Assembly: GCF_017982655.1 (NCBI RefSeq) | Contig: NZ_JABXYX010000008.1 | Span: forward strand, 1 to 64,000 | Direction: 5' to 3' | DNA: 64,000 nucleotides | Source of the DNA: Brasilonema sp. CT11 | GTDB taxonomy: Bacteria; Cyanobacteriota; Cyanobacteriia; Cyanobacteriales; Nostocaceae | Shown here: positions 29,011-39,177 of the stretch, one piece after another | Position numbering within the stretch: position 1 is the first letter of the stretch | Layout of the letters: every line of letters begins with the position of its first letter | The notes under the pieces: generated by a model | What the model was told of the DNA's origin: nothing | Database searches by the model: none | Seen by the model: the letters and a program-made list of their open reading frames with translations, nothing else | Made by a program: the position numbers and the translations under genes

Positions 29011-30579
29011 TCAATCAGAATAATCACTACCTGAACCATACTTCCAACCATCAGTCCAACGATTCCAATAATATTTAGATATACTAGGCAAATTTTTCTT
29101 CCACGGTTCTAATATTTGACTCAGCCAAAATAAAACAGAGTAAATTCCTAAATTCCCATAGTGAACCATCCAACCCAGTAAAGTTCCCAAACCGACTTGA
29201 GGAATCACTTTGGCAATTAATCCTGGATGTGTTACAGCAGTTTTTATGAGCGTTTTTGTCAGCGCTGGAAACTGCACCACATCTTGCAAAAAAGGTTTGA
29301 GTACAGGTTCACCGAGTTGTTGCATTTGTTGAAACACCACAGACAGGAGTTGATTAATTTGATTTGGATCAATTTTTTGATTAACATCAACACTCATTGC
29401 TCTTTGGAATAGCCAAGTCACAGCTAAACTAGGTTGGTATGGTTGCAGTGGTGCGATCACCCTTTGGGTGGCTCCCTGCTGGAGCATCGCCTTTGCAGAT
29501 AACTGATCTATTTCTAGCGCCTCGTGAATACCTAATGTTAAACGCCGTAAGTGACGCACCATCGCACCAAAACCGCCAAAACTCAAGGGTGATTGGCTTC
29601 CACTACTATCTCCAACAGGTAAAATGCGATTCCAAGGTGTCTTGAGTGGAGAACGATAGGAGGGAAAAAAGCCAAATAGCGCTCGTTTAAATGTCAGCTG
29701 GCTCAACTCCACGCCTTGATATTCCGGCATCAAACGCAGGTAATCCTCAAATAGAGCTTCTAAACCCAAGCGTTGTGGATTGGCATCCATGTAAGTAAAC
29801 ATGTAAGTGGTTCTACCATCTCTTGCTGGGAAAGCTTCCCAAAAGTATTGGCATTGATTTTGCACAGGTGTGAATGATAACAGCAAGTCGCCTGTGTGAT
29901 TTTCTGGAAAACCTTGAGCACAAGTTCCTACAACTAAACAAAGTGCATCTGGTTTTTGTCCCTGACGTGCTTGCTGGATTATGGGAGAAAGATATCCCAT
30001 TGCATCAATTAACAACCTGGTTTTGAATTGGTTATTTACCATCACTCCATCAGGATGAACAACTGCTTCTGTAAACGGAGTGTTTTCAAATAACTTTCCA
30101 CCAGATGTAAGAAATCGCTGCTTTAAAGTTTCCAGCAAATAAACTGGATCGACACCAATGTTCAGAACATCTGTTACCCAAACTTCTGTACCACCAAAAA
30201 AGCTGACTCTCGCGGGGTTGTATTGTGTGGCGATCGCCTCCTCCAATTCCACATCCGTCAGTAAATTTAACTCCAAGAAAACTTGTAATTCTTTACGAGA
30301 AATATTCCATTCTTGCTCTCTACCACGTAACATTGAGCGTTCTATTAACGCCACTCGCACTCCCTTCACAGCTAAGGCACAACCAATTAAAATGCCTAAT
30401 GTTCCGCCGCAAATGACAACATCCCAATCTATAGCACCCAAAGGTTGCTGAGTTTCTTTTACTACCATTGGCACAGGAGCGTTATCCTCTCTCACTGATG
30501 TCAAAATGCGATCAGCTTGGCGTAACTTATCTAAAATATTTCCTGGTAGTTGTGAAAGAACATTTTCAGTCAGGGACAT
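29011..30579 (-). CDS. FAD-dependent oxidoreductase, lycopene cyclase/geranylgeranyl reductase-like
   Basis: About 522 residues from the internal ATG at residue 6 of the longer GTG frame. The dinucleotide motif is VVICGGTLGILIGCALA, with the acid end in VALIERSML. A mid-protein RLLIDAMGYLSP segment corresponds to the DG region, and LPVGDSSGSQSPLSFGGFGA to the second FAD contact. The C-terminus has one or two hydrophobic stretches, suggesting membrane association. It is widespread in cyanobacteria but its substrate is unknown to me; carotenoid or isoprenoid chemistry is inference. Confidence 0.75.
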   Translation of the reverse strand: MSLTENVLSQLPGNILDKLRQADRILTSVREDNAPVPMVVKETQQPLGAIDWDVVICGGTLGILIGCALAVKGVRVALIERSMLRGREQEWNISRKELQVFLELNLLTDVELEEAIATQYNPARVSFFGGTEVWVTDVLNIGVDPVYLLETLKQRFLTSGGKLFENTPFTEAVVHPDGVMVNNQFKTRLLIDAMGYLSPIIQQARQGQKPDALCLVVGTCAQGFPENHTGDLLLSFTPVQNQCQYFWEAFPARDGRTTYMFTYMDANPQRLGLEALFEDYLRLMPEYQGVELSQLTFKRALFGFFPSYRSPLKTPWNRILPVGDSSGSQSPLSFGGFGAMVRHLRRLTLGIHEALEIDQLSAKAMLQQGATQRVIAPLQPYQPSLAVTWLFQRAMSVDVNQKIDPNQINQLLSVVFQQMQQLGEPVLKPFLQDVVQFPALTKTLIKTAVTHPGLIAKVIPQVGLGTLLGWMVHYGNLGIYSVLFWLSQILEPWKKNLPSISKYYWNRWTDGWKYGSGSDYSD

Positions 30580-30694
30580 AATACTAAATTCCACTATCGT
30601 ACAATATTAATCCCACGCTTAACTGTTGCACTAGCCTGGTGCGCTGCGCGTACTCAACCGTTACATTCTTCTCAATTAGCTTGGTTGGAGAAAA

Positions 30695-31810
30695 TTAAAC
30701 ACCTACACTAATTGCAGCAGCGCTCGCAGCAGCAGCAGCGGAGAAAAAAGCTGTGCCAAACAGCCACCAAGCAGCAGTTTCTGCCACCTTTTGGGTAGCT
30801 TCCGCTTGCTGTCTAGCTTGCTGCTGGCTAATTTGGTTAATGAATTGCTCTAGCTTGGCACTCAGTCGTTCGGGCTTTAGCTCTTTTGGTTCGGCAGACT
30901 TTAGAGCGATCGGCAATCCATTAGTTTGGACTTTCTGGGGTTGATTCCCCCAAATTTGCTGCCAAAAGCCTTCAAAAGAGTCTACAAACCAATTAATGTC
31001 TTGTTTTGACCAATGTGTGCCACTATCGACTATATCCACAAAGGTTTTACGACCGATATTGCGTAAGTAATTCTCCTTAGTGAGAGATTGCATTTCTGGT
31101 TGGGCGACTAATTTTTCAAACTCATCTTCAATTTCTAGTCGCGCTTCCTCAGAGAGTTGTAGCTGGTTTAAATAATTGTCTATTGCTTTGCGGATACTGG
31201 TTCGATCCACCGCTGAACCCAGTTCGTTACGAACTGTGGCTGCAGCTGCATCTGCTGTGGAAACAACGCGATCGCTGATCGTCTTCGCACCAAAGCCTAT
31301 AGTTGCTGTGCCGATAATGCCTTGCAAGCCAGAAGTTGCCTGATCCAAAACGGAACTAATTACCGAACCTACCGTAGCAGCACTGACGCATACCACTAAA
31401 AAGAAGTAGGCTGCCCAAATGACCAGACCAATAATTGCTGCCAATAGCGGATCATGTAATGGGCAAAGTTTCACTGCTAGAAAACAAGCAAAAAATAATG
31501 TAATGCTGACAGTTCCTAACGTTCGCAACCCAATTATTATCCCAACTTGATTAATCTTATCGTCCATTGATGCTTGGCCGTTAGTATCTAATTCATGCTC
31601 TGGAGTTGAGTCTGAAATTCCCAAGGCAATGAAGAAGTTAGCTAGCAGCAGCCCAAAGGCAAAGGCGAGCAACAGTCCAGCTATCAAGACTAAAAAACCT
31701 TGAGTGCCTGACAACAGAAGCGCAGCATCAACTGGCGCCGTAAATTCTTGAGCGATGACAAGCTGTGCTATCCAACACTGCGTGCTGCACAGTCCCACTA
31801 TTGTATCCAT
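30695..31810 (-). CDS. Membrane protein of unknown function
   Basis: About 371 residues from ATG 31810. It has hydrophobic segments near residues 35-65, 95-115 and 120-150, a soluble helical middle (AAAATVRNELGSAVDRTSIR, LQLSEEARLEIEDEFEKL) and a last membrane segment at the Ala-rich C-terminus (WWLFGTAFFSAAAAASAAA). No family recognised. It is not obviously in an operon with its neighbours. Confidence 0.6.
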   Translation of the reverse strand: MDTIVGLCSTQCWIAQLVIAQEFTAPVDAALLLSGTQGFLVLIAGLLLAFAFGLLLANFFIALGISDSTPEHELDTNGQASMDDKINQVGIIIGLRTLGTVSITLFFACFLAVKLCPLHDPLLAAIIGLVIWAAYFFLVVCVSAATVGSVISSVLDQATSGLQGIIGTATIGFGAKTISDRVVSTADAAAATVRNELGSAVDRTSIRKAIDNYLNQLQLSEEARLEIEDEFEKLVAQPEMQSLTKENYLRNIGRKTFVDIVDSGTHWSKQDINWFVDSFEGFWQQIWGNQPQKVQTNGLPIALKSAEPKELKPERLSAKLEQFINQISQQQARQQAEATQKVAETAAWWLFGTAFFSAAAAASAAAISVGV

Positions 31811-32206
31811 ACCCACCAAAATACTAAAAAGTTAGTCTTGCTACTGTTTATTTATTAGTAATATGTTTGCTGTTGATTTTAATCTCTCTAATGGTCTAGA
31901 AAAGCGCCTAGAGTTAGGAGTTTAGTTTTTCATCCATGAGGCGAAAACGTCTTCAATTGCAGCTAATAGCAGAGCAAAGTTAAAAGCGAAAAGCTTAGAA
32001 AATACTAACTTGACATAATGAAGTTTTATGAATTCATTAGTGTTAATGACTAGCAATAGTGTATTTAAAATTTACCTACTAAATGTAAATTTTTGTTTGT
32101 TGTCGTTTGATTAAGCTTGCTTTATCAGTGCAAATCAATTTCAATAGTTTTTTATGCTAGCGTCATCAACTAAAGATTCGTGCTGTGACGGAGTTAGAGA
32201 AAAATA
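31811..32206. other. Spacer, nothing recognised
   Basis: About 400 AT-rich bases between divergent genes. They probably carry both promoters. No hairpin or frame of note. Confidence 0.45.
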
Positions 32207-32353
32207 ATGAAATCTAAGCAGCTTGTTTCAGGTCTGTTGCTATCAAGCGTAATTTTTGTGTTGGTCACATCTTTTACTAGAAGCGAGGAAATATTAATAA
32301 GTGAAGTTGGCAAAGTACAGCATCCGCCAACACGGTTCGCGGACTCTACTTAA
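32207..32353 (+). CDS. Possible 48-residue secreted peptide or gene remnant
   Basis: ATG at 32207, with a GGAG motif 11 bases away. It encodes MKSKQLVSGLLLSSVIFVLV (a good signal-peptide core) followed by a short polar tail ending TRFADST. It could be a genuine small exported peptide or the 5' end of a truncated gene, since 176 bases of noncoding sequence follow before the acylase. No homologue recognised. Confidence 0.35.
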   Translation: MKSKQLVSGLLLSSVIFVLVTSFTRSEEILISEVGKVQHPPTRFADST

Positions 32354-32592
32354 GAAATACTTGTGGTTACCTTTACACGGGAGGTTGAACTAATCCGACA
32401 AATTAGGCGATTAAGTGAGATAGAGCCAAGAGCCAAGAGCGACACAATGCTCCCGTCGCCTACGTTACCAAACACGCCGTCAGTCAAACTTAACTGACAA
32501 CTAAATCTCCCAAAATCCATGCTCCAAAATTGAGATCCAACAGTGGTGAGCAACTCATTTGCTTTTCTCGTTATGAATTCCTAAATAGAAAT

Positions 32593-34707
32593 ATGGGTCA
32601 TCTACATAAAACTTTGGCGCAAAAACCATTCCGACTTCTAGCATTTTTACTTGGCATCATCTTTGCTTTAGTTTTGGGATGTCACACCTCGGCACAACTA
32701 GCAAATTCGACGGAAATACTGTGGGATACTTACGGCATACCCCACATCTACAGCAAAGATACCCGAAGTGCATTTCAAGCCTTTGGTTGGGCACAGATGC
32801 AAAGTCATGGTAACTTGCTTTTGCGTCTTTACGGTCAAGCACGCGGACGTGCAGCCGAATACTGGGGAGAAAAATATTTAGAATCAGACCGTTGGGTTCA
32901 GACTATGGGAGTGCCAGAACGCGCCAGTTCTTGGTACGCTGCACAAAATCCAACTTTTCGCAACTACCTGGATGGTTTTGCTGCTGGAATTAATGCCTAT
33001 GCTAAGGAGCATGGAGACAAGCTTGACGATGAAGTAGAGGTTGTGCTGCCAGTCAAAGGGGAAGATGTACTGGCTCACCTAAACAGAGTCCTGCATTTTA
33101 CTTTTATTGTCAACCCACAGGAGGTTGCAGGCGTCGCCAAGGAAGAATCAAAAGCCGGGTCTAATGGTTGGGCGATCGCCCCATCACATTCTGAAAGTGG
33201 CAAAGCGATGCTGCTTGCAAATCCACATTTGCGTTGGTCGGATTTATTTTTGTGGTACGAAGCACAACTTAAGACTCCCGATATTGATGCTTATGGTGCA
33301 ACACTTGTTGGAATTCCGGTGTTGGCGATCGCCTTCAACAATAATTTGGGCTGGACTCACACCGTCAACACTTACGATGGTTGGGATACGTACTCACTCA
33401 AATTAGTAAAAAATGGTTATCGCTTCGATGGCAAAGTGCGTCCCTTTGAGACTAAAACCCTTTCGTTGAAGGTAAAACAATCTAACGGTACGTTAAGCGA
33501 ACAACCCCTCATCGTCAAACGTTCTGTTCACGGTCCTGTGGTCACACAAAAAGATGGTTTGGCTTTGGCGTTGCGCGTTGCTGGTCTTGATCGACCTGGT
33601 GTGCTTGAACAATGGTGGGATATGGCGCGTTCCCAAAACCTCACGCAGTTTCAATCTGTTCTCAAGCGTTTGCAACTACCTATGTTTACGGTGATGTATG
33701 CAGACAAAGATGGGCATATCATGCACCTGTTCAACGGTGATGTTCCAATTCGTTCTCAAGGTGATTTTAAATACTGGGAAGGGATTATTCCTGGTGACAC
33801 GTCTAAAACACTATGGACGAAAATCCATCCCTACCAGGATTTACCGCGCGTTATTGACCCAAAAAGCGGTTGGTTGCAAAATACTAATGATCCACCTTGG
33901 ACAACGACGTATCCTACTGCTATTAAAGCAGATAATTACCCTGCTTACATGGCACCGAGTTCCCTAGATTTTCCCGGCAAGTTTCGGACGGAGCGTTCTA
34001 TAAGAATGCTTTCTGAGGACGACAAAATCTCTTTTGATGAGATGGTGCAATACAAACATTCGACCCGCATGGAACTGGCAGACCGCATTTTAGATGACTT
34101 AATTCCTGCAGCGCGAAAGCAGGGGGGTGAATTAGCGCGGCGAGCAGCTGATGTCCTGTTGGCGTGGGATAGACAAGCGAATGCAGATTCTAAGGGTGCT
34201 GTACTTTTTGCCTTTTGGGCACAACAGATGGACTTGGATGATAAATCGTTCAGCAAACCTTGGAATCTAGACTCTCCACGTACCACCCCAGACGGTTTAG
34301 CCGATCCCAACAAAGCAGTTGCAACACTCGAAGCTGTTGCGGGCAAAGTTGAAAAAGCTTATGGAAAACTAGATGTCGCGTGGGGAGATGTTTTCCGGCT
34401 ACATGTGGGCGATAAGGATTTGCCTGCTAATGGTGGTGATGGAAGTCTCGGTATTTTCCGCGTCGTCGATTTTGCACCAGCTTCGGGTGGTCGTTTCCAA
34501 GCAGTTCATGGTGATTCGTTCATCGCTGCTATTGAGTTTTCTCAACCAGTAAAGGCGATGGCGTTGATTGGCTATGGTAATGCAACTCAACCGAATTCGC
34601 CCCATGTCGGTGATCAGTTAGAGTTGTTCACTCGCAAGCAGTTACGTCCAGTTTGGCGCGAGCGTCAGGATATTCTAGGGCATTTAGAGGAGCGCAAGGC
34701 ATTCTGA
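32593..34707 (+). CDS. Penicillin acylase-family lipoprotein, AHL-acylase-like
   Basis: About 704 residues from the ATG at 32593; an upstream TTG frame is unlikely because the signal sequence begins at this Met. N-terminal hydrophobic segment ends in VLGC, a lipobox. The alpha chain starts TEILWDTYGIPHIYSKD. The self-cleavage site is AGSNGWAIAP, making Ser190 the N-terminal nucleophile of the beta chain. Later LLANPHLRW and the Asn-rich TVNTYDGWD segment match Ntn-hydrolase acylases. Anabaena AiiC and Pseudomonas QuiP of this family degrade acyl-homoserine lactones, so quorum quenching is plausible but not proven. A hairpin follows. Confidence 0.88.
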   Translation: MGHLHKTLAQKPFRLLAFLLGIIFALVLGCHTSAQLANSTEILWDTYGIPHIYSKDTRSAFQAFGWAQMQSHGNLLLRLYGQARGRAAEYWGEKYLESDRWVQTMGVPERASSWYAAQNPTFRNYLDGFAAGINAYAKEHGDKLDDEVEVVLPVKGEDVLAHLNRVLHFTFIVNPQEVAGVAKEESKAGSNGWAIAPSHSESGKAMLLANPHLRWSDLFLWYEAQLKTPDIDAYGATLVGIPVLAIAFNNNLGWTHTVNTYDGWDTYSLKLVKNGYRFDGKVRPFETKTLSLKVKQSNGTLSEQPLIVKRSVHGPVVTQKDGLALALRVAGLDRPGVLEQWWDMARSQNLTQFQSVLKRLQLPMFTVMYADKDGHIMHLFNGDVPIRSQGDFKYWEGIIPGDTSKTLWTKIHPYQDLPRVIDPKSGWLQNTNDPPWTTTYPTAIKADNYPAYMAPSSLDFPGKFRTERSIRMLSEDDKISFDEMVQYKHSTRMELADRILDDLIPAARKQGGELARRAADVLLAWDRQANADSKGAVLFAFWAQQMDLDDKSFSKPWNLDSPRTTPDGLADPNKAVATLEAVAGKVEKAYGKLDVAWGDVFRLHVGDKDLPANGGDGSLGIFRVVDFAPASGGRFQAVHGDSFIAAIEFSQPVKAMALIGYGNATQPNSPHVGDQLELFTRKQLRPVWRERQDILGHLEERKAF

Positions 34708-34720
34708 ATGTAACCAGGGT

Positions 34721-34747
34721 CAAAAAGCCTTGATTTCGGGCTTTTTG
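34721..34747 (+). terminator. Rho-independent terminator of the acylase gene
   Basis: caaaaagcc (34721-34729) pairs with ggctttttg (34739-34747), beginning 14 bases after the stop. Confidence 0.75.
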
Positions 34748-34852
34748 GCTGTCTGGGATGTTATATTTATTTACGCGCCTGGTGCACCACTATGTGCTAT
34801 TGCAATTTTAATATAAGGATATTACTATATCTTAACATTACAGGTGAGATTG

Positions 34853-35053
34853 ATGAATCGTGGGAAAATAGTTGCAATTATCACAGGTGCGGTTTCCATA
34901 ATTTTGGCACTTGGCTACCTTGTGCTTGTACAACTGCTAGACTTTAGGGGCGAAATGAAACCTGCTCCTATGAGTGAGTCGTCGCACCAGTCATCAGTAG
35001 TAGCCTATATTCTACCAGGAAATGCGCAAGCAATAGTAGAAAAAATCTACTAA
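34853..35053 (+). CDS. Small single-pass membrane protein
   Basis: 66 residues from ATG 34853, chosen because AGGTGAG lies just upstream. One N-terminal membrane helix (VAIITGAVSIILALGYLVLVQLL) is followed by a short Ser-rich polar part. It looks like the small cyanobacterial membrane proteins conserved near stress genes, but I do not recognise it. It has a separate promoter from the acylase, which ends in its own terminator. Confidence 0.5.
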   Translation: MNRGKIVAIITGAVSIILALGYLVLVQLLDFRGEMKPAPMSESSHQSSVVAYILPGNAQAIVEKIY

Positions 35054-35062
35054 CTAGTATGG

Positions 35063-35193
35063 TACTAAGTTGCAATACGGTTCAGTTAAGAAAATTGATC
35101 TAGCGTCAACCTTCGTAGAGACGTTGCATGCAACGTCTCTACACACTAGAAATTCATATCGTTCAGCCCTAACTGAACCGTATTGTACCAAGT
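35063..35193. repeat. MITE-like element, inverted caatacggttcagtta ends with nested palindrome
   Basis: caatacggttcagtta (35073-35088) is exactly inverted at 35170-35185. The centre carries the palindrome gtagagacgttgca plus reverse complement (35115-35142). Confidence 0.75.
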
Positions 35194-35325
35194 AGCATTC
35201 AAACAAGAGAGAACTTTTGAGATTGGGTGTGAGCGGTGTAAAAATTCTAGCTAAGTTGCAAACAGTGATGGAGAAAATGGATCACAGATCGCACTCGTAT
35301 TTGATTTGGTGAGAATTGAAAAACA

Positions 35326-35360
35326 AGATCCCCGACTCCTTTAAAAGTTGTCGGGGATCT
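35326..35360. terminator. Hairpin agatccccgac
   Basis: Perfect 11-base stem 35326-35336 with 35350-35360. The flanking aaaaacaagatcccc also occurs in the hairpin at 8557-8606, showing that this is a dispersed hairpin family. It lacks a gene immediately before it. Confidence 0.5.
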
Positions 35361-35622
35361 GTGGCTTTCCAAACAGTCATAGATTGCAAACAATAATAAC
35401 TATTAGAATTTTTAAAACTATAAGAATTTCTTAGAGTCATCATTGATTAATGATTTAGCTGACTTATTCCCCTTTTTATAGATATACGGTAATCTATGAC
35501 TTAACCAAGATAAAATATAAAATAAAAGTTAAATTTTTCGACTCGCATATCTGCGTTGTAGAAAACAATGGTTGTTCATTGACAACCGCGTCCTGTTATG
35601 CTGCAAATTGAGAGGAGAATTA

Positions 35623-37485
35623 ATGGCTCATTTTCTGCTTGAAACTGTTTGGTTAGTTCCTTGCTATGCCTTAAGTGGTGCGCTTTTAGCCGTGCCTTGG
35701 TCTCCAGGAATCATTAAACGCACAGGACCAAGACCAGCAGGTTACATTAATTTGGTAATGACATTTCTTGCGTTTATTCATTCTGCTTTTGTCTTACCAA
35801 TCACCTGGAATCAACTGCCATATGAGATATCCATACCTTGGCTGAGTACAGCTGGTTTAAACCTTTCTATTGATTTGGAAATCTCCTCATTAAGTGTCGG
35901 CGCGATGGTTGTCATTACCGGCTTAAATTTGCTTGCACAAATTTTTGCTGTCGGCTATATGGAGATGGACTGGGGTTGGGCACGCTTTTATTCTCTGTTG
36001 GGATTGTTTGAAGCTGGGTTATGCGCCCTTGCATTATGCAACTCTTTGTTTTTCAGTTATGTGATTTTGGAAATCCTAACTTTAGGAACCTACTTATTAG
36101 TAGGACTTTGGTTTAGTCAGCCTTTGGTTGTCACAGGTGCTAGAGATGCTTTCTTAACCAAGCGGGTGGGAGATTTATTTCTGCTCATGGGAGTATTGGC
36201 AATATGGTCACAAGCTGGGACTTGGAACTACACCGATTTAGCAGAATGGGCGACTACTGCCAATGTCAACCCAACTTTAATAACATTAACATGTCTGGCA
36301 TTAATTGCAGGTCCGATGGGTAAGTGTGCCCAGTTTCCCTTGCATTTGTGGTTAGATGAGGCAATGGAAGGACCTGTTCCCAGTACCATTCTACGGAATT
36401 CCGTAGTCGTTGCGACTGGTGCTTGGGTGCTGATTAAACTGCAACCTGTTTTCAGCTTGTCACCAATAGCGACTTCTGCAATGGTGGCTATCGGTGTTGT
36501 GACAGCAGTGGGTGGTTCTTTGATTGCGATCGCCCAAGTTGATATCAAACGCTGCTTATCTTACTCTGTCAGTGCTTACATGGGTATGATCTTTTTCGCT
36601 GTGGGGACACAACAAGATGAAGCAGCACTGTTGTTAGTCCTCACCCACGCCTTAGCCTCAGCACTCCTAGTCATGAGTACTGGTGCAATTGTTTGGAACA
36701 GCATCACTCAAGATGTCAGCCTTTTGGGGGGACTTTGGTCACGCCGTCCAGTATCAGGCTTAGCATATATAGTAGGGACTCTAGGACTAATTGGGTTTCC
36801 ACCCTTAGGCGGCTTTTGGGCATTGCTGAAATTAGCGTCAGGACTGTGGACAACACAACCTTGGCTTGTGGGAGTCATTATAATAGTCAACACTTTAACA
36901 GCCTTTAGCTTAACCAGGGAATTTAGTTTAATATTTGGTGGAAAACCAAAGCAAATGAGCGATCGCTCACCCGAAGTCAGTTGGCAAATGGCTCTACCCA
37001 CAATCATTTTGCTTGGCTTTACTCTCCATTTACCCTTAGTGTTACAAAGTTTATCACTCCTACCAACTTGGGAAACTCTTAACAAAGATGTCGGACTTCT
37101 GTTGATGTGGTCAAGTATTTTTGGCTGCACTATTGCAAGCGTTGTTTATCTAAGCAACGTCATTCCCAAACCAATTCGCTTCCCTTTAAAACCTTTGCAA
37201 GACTTGCTAGCATACGACTTTTACACTCCAAAACTGTATCGGGTGAGCATAGTTTTCACTGTTGCTATGATTTCAAAACTAGCAGACATGATTGATCGCC
37301 TCATATTCGATGGAATTGTGAACTTAGTTGGCTTAGTTTCCATATTGAGTGGAGAAAGTTTGAAATATAGCACATCAGGACAAACCCAGTTTTATGCATT
37401 CACCGTACTATTGGGAGTAGGTATTTTAGGAATGGTAGTGAGTTGGCAACACTGGGGTTCTTATCTTTTAAATTTGATGTTTTAG
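35623..37485 (+). CDS. ndhF: NAD(P)H-quinone oxidoreductase subunit NdhF (CO2-uptake type)
   Basis: 620 residues from ATG 35623 behind GAGAGGAG; the longer frame upstream has no support. About 15-16 membrane segments, with the proton-channel core conserved (AQFPLHLWLDEAMEGPVPST, then AQVDIKRCLSYSVSAYMG). Followed by ndhD and a CO2 hydration protein, so it is the NdhF3 or NdhF4 form used in NDH-1MS/MS' for CO2 uptake, not the respiratory NdhF1. I lean to F4 (constitutive) because no cupS follows, but this is weak. It acts in the thylakoid membrane, linking cyclic electron flow to CO2 hydration. Confidence 0.93.
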   Translation: MAHFLLETVWLVPCYALSGALLAVPWSPGIIKRTGPRPAGYINLVMTFLAFIHSAFVLPITWNQLPYEISIPWLSTAGLNLSIDLEISSLSVGAMVVITGLNLLAQIFAVGYMEMDWGWARFYSLLGLFEAGLCALALCNSLFFSYVILEILTLGTYLLVGLWFSQPLVVTGARDAFLTKRVGDLFLLMGVLAIWSQAGTWNYTDLAEWATTANVNPTLITLTCLALIAGPMGKCAQFPLHLWLDEAMEGPVPSTILRNSVVVATGAWVLIKLQPVFSLSPIATSAMVAIGVVTAVGGSLIAIAQVDIKRCLSYSVSAYMGMIFFAVGTQQDEAALLLVLTHALASALLVMSTGAIVWNSITQDVSLLGGLWSRRPVSGLAYIVGTLGLIGFPPLGGFWALLKLASGLWTTQPWLVGVIIIVNTLTAFSLTREFSLIFGGKPKQMSDRSPEVSWQMALPTIILLGFTLHLPLVLQSLSLLPTWETLNKDVGLLLMWSSIFGCTIASVVYLSNVIPKPIRFPLKPLQDLLAYDFYTPKLYRVSIVFTVAMISKLADMIDRLIFDGIVNLVGLVSILSGESLKYSTSGQTQFYAFTVLLGVGILGMVVSWQHWGSYLLNLMF

Positions 37486-37674
37486 TTTCCAGATGTCTTT
37501 GTAACATGGGGCGCAAACTCTTGCGCCCGGAAAAAGTTGTCAACTCACAATCAAGAACTAACAAGCAAAAATTTCTACTAACTGATAAAACTTCTCTCTC
37601 TTCTCCCTTCCTCTGCGTTCTCTGGAACTCTGCGGTTTTTTACTCCTTTCGTCAATTACATCACCAACCAATTT
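37486..37674 (+). promoter_or_regulatory. ndhF-ndhD intercistronic region with hairpin
   Basis: gggcgcaa (37509-37516) pairs with ttgcgccc (37521-37528) just after ndhF. It may be an RNA-processing or partial-termination element that adjusts ndhD expression. The rest is AT/TC-rich. Confidence 0.5.
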
Positions 37675-39177
37675 ATGCTCAGTCTCTTAATTTGGCTACC
37701 TATTTTAGGAGCCGCTGTTATTAGTTTATTACCTCGTGCCATTCCCGCAATCAATATTCGTTTAACAGCCCTAACCGTTACTGGATTAGTTCTTCTTTGG
37801 AATATTTTCCTGCTGTTGAAATTTGATATATCTCTTCCTGGAATGCAGTTGCAGGAATATCTACCTTGGAATGAAACCCTTGGTTTAAGTTACCAATTAG
37901 GGGTTGATGGACTATCCATACTGATGCTGCTATTAAATAGTTTGCTCACTTGGATTGCGATTTACAGCAGCAACCAAGAAACAGAACGTCCCCGGCTTTA
38001 TTACTCCCTCATCTTATTAGTCAGTGCAGGAGTTGCAGGTGCATTTGCGGCGCAGAATTTATTGCTTTTCTTCCTGTTCTACGAACTAGAATTAATACCC
38101 TTCTATCTCCTGATTTCCATATGGGGAGGAGAAAAGCGGACTTATGCAGCCATGAAATTCCTAATTTACACCGCTGTTTCAGGAGCATTAATTCTAGCAA
38201 CATTTTTGGGTACAGTTTGGCTTAGTGGTTCAACTAGTTTTGATTACAATACACTCTCAACTCAAGCCTTATCAACAACACTACAAATCATTCTACTTGT
38301 AGGAATCGTGCTAGGGTTTGGAATCAAAATTCCCCTCGTTCCCTTACACACTTGGTTACCAGATGCTTACGTTGAAGCCTCAGCTCCGATTGCGATTCTT
38401 CTTGGTGGAGTGCTGGCAAAGTTAGGAACTTATGGTGTTTTACGATTTGGAATGGCGCTGTTTCCTGAAGCTTGGAGTATTCTTGCACCCAGTTTAGCAA
38501 CTTGGGGGGCAATTAGTGCTATATACGGGGCTGTGACTGCGATCGCTCAAAAAGACATCAAGCGCATGGTTGCATATAGTTCCATTGGGCATATGGGGTA
38601 TATATTGTTAGCAGCAGCAGCTAGCACTTCGTTAGCATTGATTGGTGCGATCGCCCAAATGTTCAGTCACGGTATTATCCTCGCCATCCTCTTCCATCTT
38701 ATAGGAGTTGTGGAAGCCAAAGTAGGAACCCGTGAATTGGATAAACTCAATGGCTTAATGAGTCCTATACGCGGATTACCCCTAACGAGTGCTTTACTCA
38801 TTTTAGGAGGTATGGCAAGCGCTGGTATTCCTGGTATGACAGGATTTATTGCTGAATTTATCGTGTTTCAAGGCAGTTTCTCCGTCTTTCCTATACCAAC
38901 ACTATTGTGTGTCGTCGCCAGTGGCTTAACGGCAGTTTACTTTGTCATCCTGCTTAACCGTACCTGTTTTGGCAAACTTGACAACGATTTAGCTTACTAT
39001 CCCAAAGTTCTGTTGTCTGAGAATATACCAGCTCTTATTTTAGCAGCCCTCATCTTGTTCTTGGGAGTACAACCGAGTTGGTTAGTGCGTTGGAGTGAAC
39101 CAACAACGACAGCAATAGTTGCGGCTATTCCTCCTATTGAAAAAACCGTAACGGCTCAAGTTGCTCTTAATCAATAA
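37675..39177 (+). CDS. ndhD: NAD(P)H-quinone oxidoreductase subunit NdhD (CO2-uptake type)
   Basis: 500 residues, about 14 membrane segments. Conserved antiporter-like motifs: VPLHTWLPDAYVEASAPIA and AQKDIKRMVAYSSIGHMGYI, with the key Glu in FYELELIPFYLL. Pairs with the upstream NdhF to form the distal membrane arm of the CO2-uptake NDH-1. Whether it is D3 or D4 cannot be settled by eye. It starts at ATG 37675, 189 bases after ndhF. Confidence 0.94.
   Translation: MLSLLIWLPILGAAVISLLPRAIPAINIRLTALTVTGLVLLWNIFLLLKFDISLPGMQLQEYLPWNETLGLSYQLGVDGLSILMLLLNSLLTWIAIYSSNQETERPRLYYSLILLVSAGVAGAFAAQNLLLFFLFYELELIPFYLLISIWGGEKRTYAAMKFLIYTAVSGALILATFLGTVWLSGSTSFDYNTLSTQALSTTLQIILLVGIVLGFGIKIPLVPLHTWLPDAYVEASAPIAILLGGVLAKLGTYGVLRFGMALFPEAWSILAPSLATWGAISAIYGAVTAIAQKDIKRMVAYSSIGHMGYILLAAAASTSLALIGAIAQMFSHGIILAILFHLIGVVEAKVGTRELDKLNGLMSPIRGLPLTSALLILGGMASAGIPGMTGFIAEFIVFQGSFSVFPIPTLLCVVASGLTAVYFVILLNRTCFGKLDNDLAYYPKVLLSENIPALILAALILFLGVQPSWLVRWSEPTTTAIVAAIPPIEKTVTAQVALNQ

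Larger units (their letters stand above)
35054..35622. other. Spacer with MITE-like element and repeat hairpin
   Basis: Holds an inverted-repeat element (35063-35193) with a nested 28-base palindrome, and a hairpin at 35326-35360. The last 100 bases are the leader of ndhF, ending in GAGAGGAG before the ATG at 35623. Confidence 0.6.
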
